Shown piece by piece: positions 36,397 through 47,839 of a stretch of DNA of 64,000 nucleotides (the stretch's first letter is position 1; each line of letters starts with the position of its first letter). The translations under genes were made by a program, and so were the position numbers. Source of the stretch: Catonia carolina (Eukaryota > Arthropoda > Insecta > Hemiptera > Achilidae); contig JAQMRL010000003.1 in the NCBI GenBank assembly GCA_035578175.1, forward strand, positions 90,436,469-90,500,468, given 5' to 3'. The notes under the pieces are model-generated. The model did not search any database. It saw nothing but the letters and a program-made list of their open reading frames with translations, and had not been told where the DNA came from.

Positions 36397-36732
36397 CTGC
36401 ACACAGAAGAATATTACATTAGTAAACAATTTTATTAAAATACTATTAAACTATTACATAATAAGGTAAGTAAATACAAAATTTACATTACGTGTATGTA
36501 CATTATGATACAAGGGATATATTGTGTGTCTTATATGCGTTAGTAAGTGAAGACCACATCAAGGGTTCTGTCCGTTTGGTAAATACTCGACTGATCTGAC
36601 AATCGTTTGTTTCATTCCCAACTAGAAACTGACAATAATCTGATTTAAATTTTTCTGAAATGGTCATACATTACATATAATCTGGCATCCAAGCCAGCCT
36701 CCTTAGTCAGCTATTAGCGACTCGCTAATAAC

Positions 36733-37683
36733 GGGTGATTCAAAAAGAGCGCCGGTATTTAAACGGCTGGTAAATTTTTGTTTATCGGTTGGCAACATTG
36801 TTAGACCTCATTTCTATTTCGGAGAACATTCCGATTGACGATTCAGTTGTAGTTTCTCTTGTTCGCAGTGTAGTACTCTCGCAGTCTGTGTCTAACCATG
36901 GAGAAGTTTACTATTGCACAACGAGTGTTAATCGTCAAAACATTTTACCAGAGTGGAGAGAGTTATGCGGCTACTGTCAGGCGACTTCGCGGTACTCTAG
37001 GACGTAATGAAGCACCGAATGAATCAACAGTTCGCAGGCTCATGAAAAAGTTTTTTGAGACGGGTTCAACAGTCGACCTTAAAAGTTCTGGACGTCGTCG
37101 TTCTGGCCGAACTGAGCAGAACGTTGCGTTGGTTCGTGACAGTGTGGCTGTTAGCCCAGCAAAATCAATACGTCGCCGTTCTCAACAATTGGGTTTACGA
37201 TGTTCTTCTGTACGGAGAATTCTTCGGTACGATCTCCAATATCACCCGTATAAAATTCAGTTGCTGCACGAGAAACAATGTTGTTGCTCCGTGAACGGTT
37301 CCAGGATCGCATCATTTCTCGTAATTCCGACCATCAATGGCCACCAAGGTCGTGTGACTTGACGCCTTGTGACTTTCATCTTTGGGGTCATCTGAAGTCA
37401 TTGGTGTATGCCAATAAACCCCGAAACATCAATGACTTGAAGGAGGAAATTCGACGGGTTATCGGGCAAATGGAAGTCGAAACTTATTACTTAAGTAATA
37501 TCCAATTTCATGGACAGAGTTGATGCGTGCCAGCACAGTAGAGGAGGACACATGCATGACATCATTTTTCATACATGAAATCGGAAGGTAAGATGAACTT
37601 GTTGATGTATTTATTTTCAGTTTTTCAATAAAATAAATCTCTTAATTTGATATATCAAAACCGGCGCTCTTTTTGAATCACCC
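36733..37683 (+). mobile_element. Mariner-type element with intact terminal repeats, internally deleted
   Basis: ~951 bp. The 23-bp terminal inverted repeats are identical: GGGTGATTCAAAAAGAGC plus GCCGG at the left, reversed at the right. A TA follows directly at the right, and a TA lies two bases outside the left repeat. The interior carries a transposase whose middle is deleted. Full-length relatives are longer by the missing DDE core. Terminal preservation means it could be moved by a related transposase supplied in trans. Confidence 0.85.
36898..37523 (+). pseudogene. Mariner-type transposase, N- and C-terminal parts only
   Basis: ATG 36898 (ACCATGGAG context) starts MEKFTIAQRVLIVKTFYQSG, a helix-turn-helix domain. 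A second DNA-binding motif follows (SIRRRSQQLGLRCSSVRRIL, residues ~90-110), to HPYKIQLLHEKQ near residue 127. The reading then jumps, in another frame at 37278-37523, to RERFQDRIISRNS and WPPRSCDLTPCDFHLWGHLK, which holds the third catalytic Asp. The first two catalytic aspartates and the region between are deleted, so it cannot cut DNA. The truncated 154-aa product would still contain the DNA-binding part. Confidence 0.85.
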
Positions 37684-37795
37684 TATATTTTTGTACAGTA
37701 TTCGGCCCTACCGACTGGGCGAGATACTCTGCACGGCCATCAGCTGCTAGCCGCACAAAAGAACTCCAATGGACGACCCTGATCAAATTCATGTA

Positions 37796-38109
37796 AAATC
37801 CAGCCTTTCTTAGTTTGCTCCTAATGTAAACAAATAATGACGTCACTGAGCATGCGCATTTTATTAAAATGAGTACACGCTGATTAAAAAGTAACAACAA
37901 AATACTTTAAAAAGTATTTCTATAAATGAAATTGTTAGGTCTACATCATATCATGACTGATGTTTTAAATACTTTAAGCACTTATAATTTAAAACACAGT
38001 TAACTTAATAGGAATACGACACCCATAAAGTCGTGGACTCTAGCGTGCACCCTGTAGTAGCTGGCTTTGGTTTGTTGACAGTAGGAGCAAACTAAGAACG
38101 GCTGAACTG
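37796..38109 (+). mobile_element. MITE family C, copy 2
   Basis: 314 bp, TA at both sides (37794-37795, 38110-38111). The inverted ends are around CTTAGTTTGCTCCTAATGT and ACAGTAGGAGCAAACTAAG. Includes the same TGACGTCACTGAGCATGCGC block as copy 1. It lies just 3' of the mariner element, with ~110 bases of unrelated DNA between. Confidence 0.8.
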
Positions 38110-38111
38110 TA

Positions 38112-39196
38112 GGTATAACCCACGTTAAAAATTTCGAAAAATAGAGATCAAATTGGGGTTTCGTCAATAATGTACTTTCCCGATAAAAAATTTAAGCTAC
38201 TAAACCTTACCGGCTGATAAAAATCCACGAAACAAATGCCTTAAATTGTAGTTGTTAAAAAGTAACTGTGGTCGCTAATGACTTTATTGTTTATTTATGA
38301 CCTTTAAAAATCAGGTCTAAACATTATAAATTATAAACAAATAATCATTTTACATAACCCAAGAGCAACTCACAGGTACATTGTATGTTAGTTACTATAA
38401 ATGGATTGGAAAGTAAATTACTGAATAAAAATATAAATGAAATTTTCTGGATTATAATTAAAAAGCAGGGGTAAAAGTAGGGACTGTAATTTTTAAGTCA
38501 AGTGTAAAAAATGCTGTAGTAAAATAAACTAAATAGTATCTGGAATACACTTTACAAAAAAGAGGGAGTAATTATTTACAAGAGTCAAAAATTGACTATT
38601 AATGGAGGTAGACACAATGTAAGCATACACATGCTTTTTTATTGTAGAAAAATTATCAAAAGTTCATGAAGTATGTAGATTTGAAGAGAGGCGTAGTTAA
38701 GTCAGACGACAACAGTCTAAAAATAAACTAAATGGTTATGGATATTCGAGTATCTATATAATAACAAAATCTAAGGAAAGTAAATCCAAGCTACGATGAT
38801 ATTATACCGTGAAAGAAACGAAAATCACTCACTTTATCTTCTTATAATAGGAGACAAAATAAAGATTTATTGAAGAAAAAAAATGTCCAACGCTGAAGAT
38901 CCATTGAATACAGATAGCTTAGAGTATCAACGGGAAAGCACCGATCGATCGTACAACAAAATAGTTTTAAAAAATCCACTAACAATACCCAGTTTATCTT
39001 TCATCTTTTCTTTATATAGTAACTAAATATTACTACAAAACGATATTATGAACAACCAATATTATTTACCAAAAGTCACAAATCGAAAATAAAATATCAC
39101 ACTATTATAATAGGGTGATATTATTAGACACGAGCGTTAAAGCGATTTGGCGCTACAAATTCAAAAACACTACTACAGTTAGGTAACTATAGTACG
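38112..39196. other. No gene seen
   Basis: AT-rich DNA; no recognised element. Confidence 0.45.
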
Positions 39197-39871
39197 TAAA
39201 ATGAAAGATGAACCCGTGTTTAGAACCGCGTGTCTCGCCAAGTAAAAACCATAAAAATTTCAGGTACGGCTCGTTTTAAAGCTTGGTTTTTTGTTATTTT
39301 ATTTGTATAAATTATGAAAAACGGGAGTGTACAAGGAATTTTCTAGCGATTTACTATGTACGCATTTTTAGCGGATTTTTCACTTAGACCATGTTCTAGA
39401 ACATTTAGCACGATAAAATGTTAAGAAGAAAAATATGATACTTTAGAAGCGTGTTCATACAGATTTTCTAAATAATGCTATCAGCTAAAATTCAAATCAA
39501 TACGTCCATGAAGAACAGAATTTTTTTTAAAAACCGCTCTCATTCCTTTACCCTTTGTAATAAAATGCTAAATTTTAGCTGATATTAGTTAGAAAACATG
39601 TAGAAAAACTTCTCTAAAACGCCATATTTTTCATCTTAATCGTACTACATGTTTTGAAACACGAGCTAAGTGAAAAATGTGCTAAATAAAGAGCGTATAC
39701 ATATTTTATTTCCAAATTGTTAGAAAATGCCTACTGCACTCCACTGCTTTGTAATTTATATGAATAAAATAACAAAAGTCAAGCGTTAAAACGAGTCATA
39801 CCTGAAATTTTATGGTTTTTTTTACTTGGTGAGATACCCGGTTTTAAACCCAGGCTTGATCTTTCATTTTA
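39197..39871. mobile_element. Foldback element: ~300-bp inverted arms, ~70-bp loop
   Basis: The left arm (39197-39496) and right arm (39568-39871) are imperfect reverse complements: AAAATGAAAGAT at the left end faces ATCTTTCATTTT at the right. Inner pairs include TCACTTAG/CTAAGTGA and TCAGCTAAAATT/AATTTTAGCTGA. No protein is encoded. It may be a MITE made of two inverted halves. If transcribed it would form a long hairpin RNA. Confidence 0.8.
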
Positions 39872-40889
39872 GAAATTATTGATATATATTTTTTTTATAA
39901 AATTCAAACCCCTTCAGTATGCAGCAGCATCCGACCAGAAAAAGTTTATAGAGGGGGTATTTGAAACAAGAAACTACTTAACAAATTTATAAAACATTAT
40001 GGAACTATTTTAAATTCATGAAAGATGAAATAATGTTTACTTAGAAATGTTTTTCTCAAATCAATACCTAATTTGTTATTCCTTATTACTATATGCTGAC
40101 AAACTTTTATATTTGAATGGATAAAAACTAAATATTTATCTCACCGATAATAATTAATTTGGTTCAAAAATAAGCGTAGGAGTAGATGAGAAATAGTTAA
40201 CAACGGAAAGGAAGAGTAGAGAGTTAACTTTATACAAACTTGCAAATCGCAACTCGGACTATCAATTTAGATGCCAACAAAGTTGGTGCTATTAATGTAC
40301 AAAGCAAGAAACTTATAAGGACAAAAGTTAAACTGAGTTGGATGTTCTGAAGTTCTGCATAAACAGTGAAGACAAGGCACAAAAGCTTACAGAGCCTTAA
40401 GACAACAAAGTTTTTTTTAAAGAAAAATTGGCCACTATCTAAAAAGAAATGTAACAGGAAAATAAAGAAATGTAACTGAAAATATATAAATTTCAAAACA
40501 ATAAGAAATTAAATAAAATGAAAAACCAATTTTTAAATAAAAAAATTAAAGGCTGAATTTTCTGAAACAATTAAAACACTGTTATGAATTGAAATCATCG
40601 TTTAAATAGGGAAACGTGCCCAAATTACTTTAATGATACGTTTAAACAAAACTAAATTAAAATGGTATTCAATCAAAATAATGAAGTGGACGATTCTGAT
40701 AAAATTTTAATTGGGTGGCGCAATTCAATTACTTTGAACGTGTCATCATATTCACCTATAAGCTGTTCATATAACACAAAATAATTAATCAATATAGAAC
40801 CGAAATTGAAATTTTCAAAAATTAAAATGCACTTGCGTTTCTCTAAGTACTCAAAATCATTTTCATTTTGTTTTGTAATAATTTATCAA
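39872..40889. other. No gene seen
   Basis: AT-rich DNA; the 88-aa minus-strand frame (40230-40496) is a hydrophobic low-complexity artefact. Confidence 0.45.
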
Positions 40890-41165
40890 GCTGCTGTGTG
40901 GTTGTGAAACACAGACAAATTGAAAAGATACACAAGATTCAAGCAATAAGATGAATTTTATAAGAACATTTTGATCAATATTTAGAATGACAAACTAAAA
41001 GATGAACAGGGGCTTTTTGGCCACAGAAGCAAGGGTTAGAGGTCTTAGGAGTCGGTGATGTAAACATTTAGGTAAGATGAGTTTTGACAGATTTTATGTA
41101 ATGGTAGTTCAGTATCAGCCCAAGTGGTAAGGAAGATGTTGGCAGACCTCTCAGAAGATGAGTAA
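40890..41165 (+). pseudogene. LINE family X C-terminal relic (plus strand)
   Basis: Interrupted plus-strand reading: LLCGCETQT near 40890, then KIHKIQAI and MNFIRTF matching the IQAAEMKFLR block. Near 41110-41165 SPSGKEDVGRPLRR matches GRRDVGRPRKR. Many stops and frameshifts; the oldest-looking of the family X relics. Confidence 0.55.
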
Positions 41166-41392
41166 GCTATAGGAACAGAGCGAGTTCTAAATCTGAATAC
41201 CAGCTAAATTCAGCAAAACTGAAAATCATATCCTATCGTTCTACTAGCGAAAACTTGATAAATTTTTCCAGGTTTTAATAAAATTGTTCTCTGGTTATTT
41301 CTGACTTACCTTTTTAATAATAGTGCTTTCTCTTTCTATGCTCATATATAACATTAATACGTTGTAACAAGACAAATTTAATGCACACCTGG

Positions 41393-42295
41393 TGTTCAGT
41401 ATTACAATAAGTTCAAATACCCCACGCCGTCGATCATTCTAGAATATGATCTTCCCGCTCGATTAAATCTCTAATATTGATTTCGTATTGATTACTGTAC
41501 TAATTAGTTCTACGCATGTGTGATCCTCGCTCACGTGGCCCGCTCTCCGCCAATAGCAAAATTCAACTAATTTCTTGTTCTCCCTTCGCCATTTTTCCTT
41601 TCTTCCTAAGTCCTTCTCACTGCAGGTTGAATAAAACTCTCGAGCGCGTCGGTCGTGTAGCGCACCACGGTCTCAACGGACGCTTCCAGCCCGCTTGTGC
41701 TGGCGTCATTTCATGTAACGCTTGGGACATTCCAATATCATGTTGCCGTTAATACTTGTAATTACGGCCCCAAAAAACGAGCTGTTCTATGTAAAACGTG
41801 CGTACAATTAATTAACGAACTATTCATGTTGTTTCATATTCAAGTGAATACCAGACTTTGTGAATTTGTGTTACCACGTGTTGTGAACCTGCAAACCATC
41901 TTCCTAAACTGTAATTATTCGAGTGTTAGCAGTGCTTCATTACTATTGTTAACGTGCTTTGTGACTTGTTTATTGTGTGAAATCTGTACAGATCTTATCA
42001 AACAGTTTAGTGTCTTCGTACAACGGCGTTACCTAACCGAGGCATCCTGGGAAACCTACGTACTCAAAATCAAATAAGTACTGCTAAAATTATCACTAAT
42101 TGCAGTTTTATCCCATGTGTATGTTCCTATCCAATATCCAAACTTGCCTATTCATTAACGAGCCACGCATTACGCCTAATGTGCGCGTCGAAGCCACACC
42201 GCGTCTTTGTTTCCTGGTTGTATTAGATTCAACCGCCCTAACGAATTTAAGCTGAATGTAGGGATCATACTAAAATTTGATTACCGCATCACACA
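41393..42295 (+). mobile_element. Probable solo LTR, ~903 bp
   Basis: The stretch starts TGTTCAGTATTACAA and ends GCATCACACA, with CCTGG on both sides (41388-41392, 42296-42300), a 5-bp target duplication with TG...CA ends. It is distinctly richer in G+C than its surroundings and holds AATAAAAC near 41630. No retroelement interior adjoins. The termini share only TGT/ACA and no second copy is in the window, so the ends are probable rather than proven. Open frames inside (78 and 126 aa) show no family motif. Confidence 0.5.
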
Positions 42296-42300
42296 CCTGG

Positions 42301-43003
42301 AGTTGTTTATGTTTGAGTCTATTGAAATAAAAATAAATAATTCCAGCTGATTAAGATGAAATATTTAAAAATTATTTAATTCTAATAAACAAAATATGGT
42401 TACTAGGCAACTAAGAAGAAGAAAATAGAAATTGTAAATTATTTTTAATGGGGCATAAAACCTCAAACTAATAACACGTATTATTTTCAACGTCCCATTC
42501 TCAAAATTACAATTTTAAATATACATCATAATTATAAAGAACATTAATAAAATAAAACCAGTGAGTTGATTTAACAGTATTAAGAACAGGAACATTATTT
42601 TAGAAGTACACTTGAACAGTGAAAGTTGTGATTGTAATTATGAAAATATATTGATTAAACAAAAACCATAATGTGTTAAATGTAAATAATGTTTTATTGA
42701 ATGAAATAGGGAACAAGGTAAATAAAAAATAATAAGATCAAACTTAAAAGCCGAATACAATATTAATTTAGATCGTTTTATTACAAATTTGGCTAATCCT
42801 TTGTGAGGACAAATACATATAACAACGTTTAAAATAAAAATGTTATTTGTTAACGTTATACTTTAGCAATTCAAGTTATATTGCGGCATTACACTTTGTA
42901 GTTTTAGTAATAAAATAAAAATTCCTAATTTCTCTCTCTTGCAAATATACATAATCTTATTTTATTTAATTTTAATTTTTAATTCGTTGACGTTGCAGTC
43001 TGT
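42301..43003. other. No gene seen
   Basis: AT-rich DNA. Confidence 0.45.
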
Positions 43004-43231
43004 AATTTAAGAACAATATACAATCCCATGGTTCAATGAGATCACATGATAAATGAGGTGCAGTATTCTACAGAATCAGGCCGACCAATCCTGAGAAGAT
43101 GGTTAATTGTCCCAACCATCAAAAGACACCAGTAACCACTATTTAGAATTTAAACCATAAATAAAAGTATTACTTACTAACTTTACTATGATTGGATCAC
43201 AGAACCTTCGTCTCCGGAAATCAGCTGTTAA
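43004..43231 (-). mobile_element. tRNA-derived SINE family 1, 5'-truncated copy
   Basis: Reverse complement of the SINE tail and part of the head (AGAACCTTCGTCTCCGGAAA). The rest of the tRNA head is missing exactly where solo LTR copy 2 begins, and it does not resume after the LTR. The LTR's target duplication is intact, so the SINE was probably already truncated here. Confidence 0.8.
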
Positions 43232-43233
43232 TG

Positions 43234-44169
43234 TGTCACCGCCACCCCTTCTAATTAATCATTTACTGTGTTGCCGGCCTTCAATAGTTCTCCCGGCCTT
43301 TGTCGGCGCCCCGACAAACCTTTCAGCTCCGCACCGACAGAAGCCTTTGTCATCAAGGCCGAGCCAGTAGCCACCCTCTACCACAGCGCTCTCGGCAACT
43401 ATATAAAGAGCGCTGCACTCAGCCAAGATTGAATTCCGATCCAGACACAGACAGTGTCACTTCCATTCACTTCCGTTCCAGACAGAAGAAGACGAGCCCA
43501 GCCGAGACCAGACGCACCATGCCTGGTCTACGCTACCGGTGGCGGACGCTACATCCCGCACCGGTCAGCCTTTGCCGGCCCGGAGAGAGCCGCCTCGGCC
43601 GCGCTATCGGCAGACGGCCTACACCGACCCGACACTGCGGGGCTCTGGGGGCCACCACTGTCACGCTGCAGTTGGGACCCAACTGCCGCTAAGGGAAGGC
43701 TAGGCCTGGACCCGGTAGCTGAGCGTCACTCTTCGGGCTCCGCTTCCACCACGCCGGCTCGCCGCTGCCGATCCAGACAACGACAAGACGTCCACCACAG
43801 CACACGACTGCCGGACTCCAGCGAGGACTAATCGACGAACCCGCAAGAGAGAAGATGATGCTTTCGTTCGCTGACCCGTCACCGTAAGCCGTCGACCGGA
43901 CCGTCATCGCCCGCTGACGCAAGCGATGCCCACAGCGGTCTCTCGATCGAGCCTTACGCCCACCGGACCCGACGAAGCAGCCATCGACGCAGTACTGCGA
44001 GGGAAGAAGATAACATCTGCGCTGGACGACGACACGCCGTGTCGCCCAGCTCCTCGACCGCCACGATGACTACGACCGACGCCTCTCCAAGATGACCACC
44101 GCTTAAACGGCCCTTTTCAAGGCCACCAAACAAATAAGGTTTGCCACTTAATGTCGCCATCCGGTGACA
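43234..44169 (+). mobile_element. Solo LTR family S, copy 2 (936 bp)
   Basis: Same start (TGTCACCGCCACCCC) and end (GCCATCCGGTGACA) as copy 1, with a 4-bp target duplication AATG (43230-43233, 44170-44173). It has a TATA box (AACTATATAAAGAGCGC near 43398). It is ~300 bp longer than copy 1: a GC-rich block around 43460-43740 has no counterpart there. The long GC-rich frames (60-130 aa, both strands) in this block are composition artefacts, not genes. Confidence 0.85.
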
Positions 44170-44275
44170 AATGTTTTTTTTAAATATATGTATTGTTATT
44201 ACTGTTATTTATATTATTGATATTTGTGTACATGTAGTCTACATTTATTGTTGTAATATTACTTTTCGTAGTAGA

Positions 44276-45020
44276 TAAGGGGAGTGTGGATCCCTATCCT
44301 AAGCATTGTTAATGTTTGTACCTTTTTCTCAGCAACCACTATAGCTAGAGCTACAATATTTTTTTTTGCATGAAAGGCCGCTCTTTAGTACATAATTAGA
44401 ATGTGTAGCACTTAATTCTGATAACAATTTTGATTTCACAATTGTTTTAAAAAGAGACCATTTTTTTCATCGAAAAATCACCGAACAAATTTTTTCTCCC
44501 TCAATTTTCAATATTTTTAAAAACAGCACACCAATCAATAGACCTGGACGATTAACATACTCTATAAAAATTTCAGCCATGTAACTTTTGTGGAAGCTGA
44601 GAAAAGTTATATTAAGTTCTAAAAATGACGTTTTGAGATATTCGCGTTTATTAAAGTTTGAGAATCAAAAACACGAGTGTAAACAAAGACAGACCACAAC
44701 AAAATTATTGCAGGTTGTAAACTTTTAGTTATACTGCCAACTTATGAATAAATATCAAAGAGACGGCAGTGTGAAAAAATAGTATAATAAATCACAGTAA
44801 AATACTAATCGAAAGGGAAAATTATTTTGTAAAATTTCGTGACAAATGGCAAAATCAGCTTAAACATACAATCACAAAAAATTAATAAAATATTTTTCTA
44901 GGTGGTATATCAACATGATTCTAACGCCGTTTTAAAGCGCACATTACAAACTATATTTTTATATTTTTAACGAAAAAACGAAAAATCGATAATTTATTTT
45001 TTTCATTTCACTTTCCCCTT
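44276..45020. mobile_element. Possible MITE with AAGGGGA-type ends
   Basis: The left end reads ATAAGGGGAGTGTGGATCC and the right end, reversed, TTAAGGGGAAAGTGAAATG, a weak ~15-base inverted repeat. A similar TTAAGGGGAATCGGAAG starts at 63972 at the window's edge. No coding content; superfamily unknown. Confidence 0.35.
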
Positions 45021-45279
45021 AAATGTATTAATGTAATATCTCTTGTTATATATTTTTTTGTACTGCTATTGCACGGTAGCAACTCTTTTTAAATAAACAA
45101 CAATTTTTGAGTATAAGTATATCATTCTAGTTATACTAAAATGTATAATGAAATATCAATAAAAATATTATTGATATTTGTAGTAATGTATTGAATTTAT
45201 TATTTATATTAACTTCTTTTTGTTGTAGTATTACTTTTGATTTTTTTTCTGTTTTACGTTTGAATCTTTTGTCATTTCT

Positions 45280-45365
45280 GCCAATGCAGACACTGGAGAA
45301 TGATGATATGTGAAAAATAAGTGATGACCGGAAGTAGAACCAGGAGGCCCGGCGTAGAAGCCAGT
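45280..45365 (-). repeat. tRNA-like SINE family 2, decayed copy
   Basis: The minus strand has GGCTTCTACGCCGGG, a poor box B and a tail (CATCATTCTCC, GTCTGCATTGGCAG) matching the copy at 47068-47222. Confidence 0.55.
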
Positions 45366-46941
45366 TGTTATATAAATGTTTTTGTATACTTTTACTGCGC
45401 AGTCACAACTCTTTTTGAAGAACACTTTTTCGTATAAGTATATTTAGTTAAAAAGATTGCATAACAGCTTAACGTGGTAGTAAATAACTAAATAAGTTAA
45501 ATAAAAATTAAAAAAAAAACTTTTATAAATGAGTTATTGAAACCACTATGGGGCGTACGGAATTCAGATCGGCTATTCAGCATTGCTGCACAAACCAACA
45601 AAAACAAATTTAGGTGTTCCAATTGCGGTACTTAAGACTGGCCATTGGAACATGTTGGTACACCAGAATTCACACACTTCATTTGGTTTTTTTATATTTC
45701 CTACGTAAAATAAATATTAAGACAAATAACATAAAAGATTCTTTAATAAACAACAAAATCGTCCGAACGATCTCGCTCCGCTCATGGCCATTAAAAAGTT
45801 TCGAAATTTTAGACGTCGTCACCGTCTTTGGAGTAGGGGTTGCCTTCAATGATATTCTGCTGCTATATCATCATCATCTTTACTTTCATCACTATCATGT
45901 TTTTCTAGCCTCTTAATCGTTGACGCTGCCAATATTTTTCAAGTTCGTCTCCATCATATTGTGACTAAATCGTTCTGGAAGAAATGATGCTGGCTGTGAC
46001 TCCTCCTTTCACACCTAACTTATACTTAATCCTTTGTAGTCTTTGTGCTATTGTGTGCAGTTCTAGTTTGAAAATTGAAGATAACAAAATTACTGAACAA
46101 ATGTCGATATTACAACGGACTAAAAAAATACTGTAGAAACAACATGTACAAAGTTACAAACCGAACTGTTTCTGCTAATAAAAGCACGTAGTAGATACAA
46201 CATAAAAAAACGGAATAAATTTAACAGAAAATACTTTCTTTTTAAATACATGAAATACAATTACCATACAATAGGTTTTTTCTAACTGAAAAGTTTTAAA
46301 GAAAATTTAAAAGAAGTATGGAAAGACAAAAAACAAACAAAAGAAATAATTTATTTAAAACTGAGTAGAATAAAAATAATCTCCGAATTTCTTATGAAAT
46401 AAATTAATTCTTACGGAGGGAAAACCCTTGGCTCAAACGATCTTTCTTTATAAATCCATCTTTTTAATTAGCATAAAAATACACTAACGTAATTTGCATA
46501 AAAATTAGATTAAAGTTAAAAAAAATTACAAATGAAAAATTAAAATGAAATAAATTTACTTAAATAAAATAGATGTAAGTCGGTGTGAAGGAAAATAAAA
46601 TCAATGTTTTTTTACAATCGTTTACCTTAGAAAATTAGACCACGGATACAGTTTTTCAGTCACAAATTTTTAAAAAGATAACCTGAGAAAAAAGTACGTC
46701 AAAATGCATTAGACATAATTAGCTGGATTAAAGTAACGTCGTTTTTTCATTTTAAGAAAAGGAAAATTTTTACATTTTTAATTTCGTGAAGTTTTCTTTA
46801 CACTAAATTTTCTTTAATTTAGCTTTAACTAATTTTTATTAAAACAAAAATAATGTACCTGAATGAAATGCCTACAAACTCTTTGAGGATATCTGCTATA
46901 AAATATCAATATCAATCAATGTGAACTTATAAATTACAATA

Positions 46942-46995
46942 CGTATATATATATATAAAATATTTATTATTATTATTATTATTATTATATCTATA
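46942..46995. repeat. AT and ATT microsatellite
   Basis: (AT)n followed by (TTA)n, about 50 bp. Confidence 0.9.
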
Positions 46996-47067
46996 TTAAT
47001 ATTTTCGAACCTGAGTTTTCTACGCTATAGAATTTACATCGCTTAAGAATTTTTTGTTTGTTTTACC

Positions 47068-47222
47068 TATGACTGTTTTCCAATTACTGCTAATGCAGAC
47101 GGTGAGAAGAATGATAGGCCTACATGAAGATGAGTGACGAAGAAATGCCAGACCTGACCGGGAATCGAACCCGGGACCCCGGCGTGGAAGCCGCTAACCT
47201 CTACACCAACGGGCCGGCTGTT
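47068..47222 (-). mobile_element. tRNA-derived SINE family 2, best copy
   Basis: The minus strand starts AGCCGGCCCGTTGGTGTAG with a box-A-like GTTGGTGTAGAGGTTAGCGG and a perfect box B GGGTTCGATTCC. A non-tRNA tail ending GCAGTAATTGG follows. The pairing CCGGG/CCCGG around box B is intact, so the head could still fold as a T-arm, but the tail and the second copy identify a SINE and not a tRNA gene. Confidence 0.65.
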
Positions 47223-47225
47223 TAT

Positions 47226-47698
47226 GAGGAAACGACTATTGTTAAAGTTTGAAAAGAAAGGGAAAAATTGTATAACTTTTGGAGCTGAGAAAGAAGAATA
47301 AGAATACAACTATAAGATTGCGCCCTAATAAAGAATTTTTTTACGGGTTGAGAAACCGACAACCCAATTTAGAAAGAGAAGTTTGTGCTTCTGTAGATAT
47401 GTCGAGGGAATATCAACAGAAAGAACAGCCAAAAGGATTCTAGAACCGATAGAGGAAGGAAAACACAAGTCAACCAATTCACGAAAGTCAAAGTAAACCT
47501 AAGACATTAAAACACAATACAAAAAACCGGTAAACAAAATATAAGACTACAAGAACGTTAGAACACTAATAAGTGGTTTTAACAGCAAACCAATTAGCGA
47601 AAGACAGGAATCATCTGGTCAGAGGAGAGACGGCCTGCACACTTTGTATTGATGAAGAACTACTGGATTATTTGAAAAAGATGTAGTGGTATGTTTAA
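47226..47698. other. Pre-insertion DNA, possible LINE scrap
   Basis: 47380-47690 has denser coding-like composition (SREYQQKEQPK, RGETACTLCIDEELLDYL) that resumes after the piggyBac at 55805 (HTTNRRDPAKLSDG). It may be a LINE C-terminal relic into which the piggyBac inserted; the motifs are too weak to assign. Confidence 0.25.
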
Positions 47699-47779
47699 CA
47701 GGTTGGCTCCCATGAGTAAAAATTAATTTATTTTTATTGAGCAAACACTACAAATTATTTAATATCCACTGAGTCTCAT

Positions 47780-47839
47780 GAGGGTCAAAATTGTCTCTCA
47801 TTACATGTTGCCAGTGAACTTCTGAGAGACTTATTTGTG
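47780..47839 (+). repeat. piggyBac left subterminal inverted repeat
   Basis: About 60 bases, including GTGAACTTCTGAGAGACTTA, pair with 55724-55785 in reverse orientation. The right repeat adjoins the terminal 16-mer; the left one is set ~65 bases inside it. Asymmetric internal repeats are known to matter for piggyBac transposition. Confidence 0.75.

Larger units (their letters stand above)
45021..47067. other. No gene recognised
   Basis: Mostly AT-rich. Contains the small SINE relic at 45280-45365, a patch at 45770-46080 whose minus strand reads KRLEKHDSDESKDDDD (acidic, no family), and the microsatellite at 46942. No splice-bounded exon seen. Confidence 0.4.

Noticed and set aside
41516..42077. 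78-aa and 126-aa frames
   Set aside because: Inside the probable solo LTR, with no domain or start context.
43188..44160. Several 60-130-aa frames on both strands with Arg/Pro/Ser-rich translations
   Set aside because: All lie in the GC-rich solo LTR; overlapping open frames on both strands are a composition effect, and the shorter LTR copy does not conserve them.
45770..46080. Acidic minus-strand segment (KRLEKHDSDESKDDDD)
   Set aside because: Low-complexity run from a TCATCATCATC-type sequence, interrupted by stops and lacking splice sites.
47068..47222. Functional tRNA gene
   Set aside because: Good box B, but no full cloverleaf, no acceptor-stem pairing, and a SINE tail with a second copy at 45280.
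47380..47690. LINE-like C-terminal segment left of the piggyBac
   Set aside because: Coding-like composition and continuation past the piggyBac are suggestive, but no diagnostic motif could be read in one frame.
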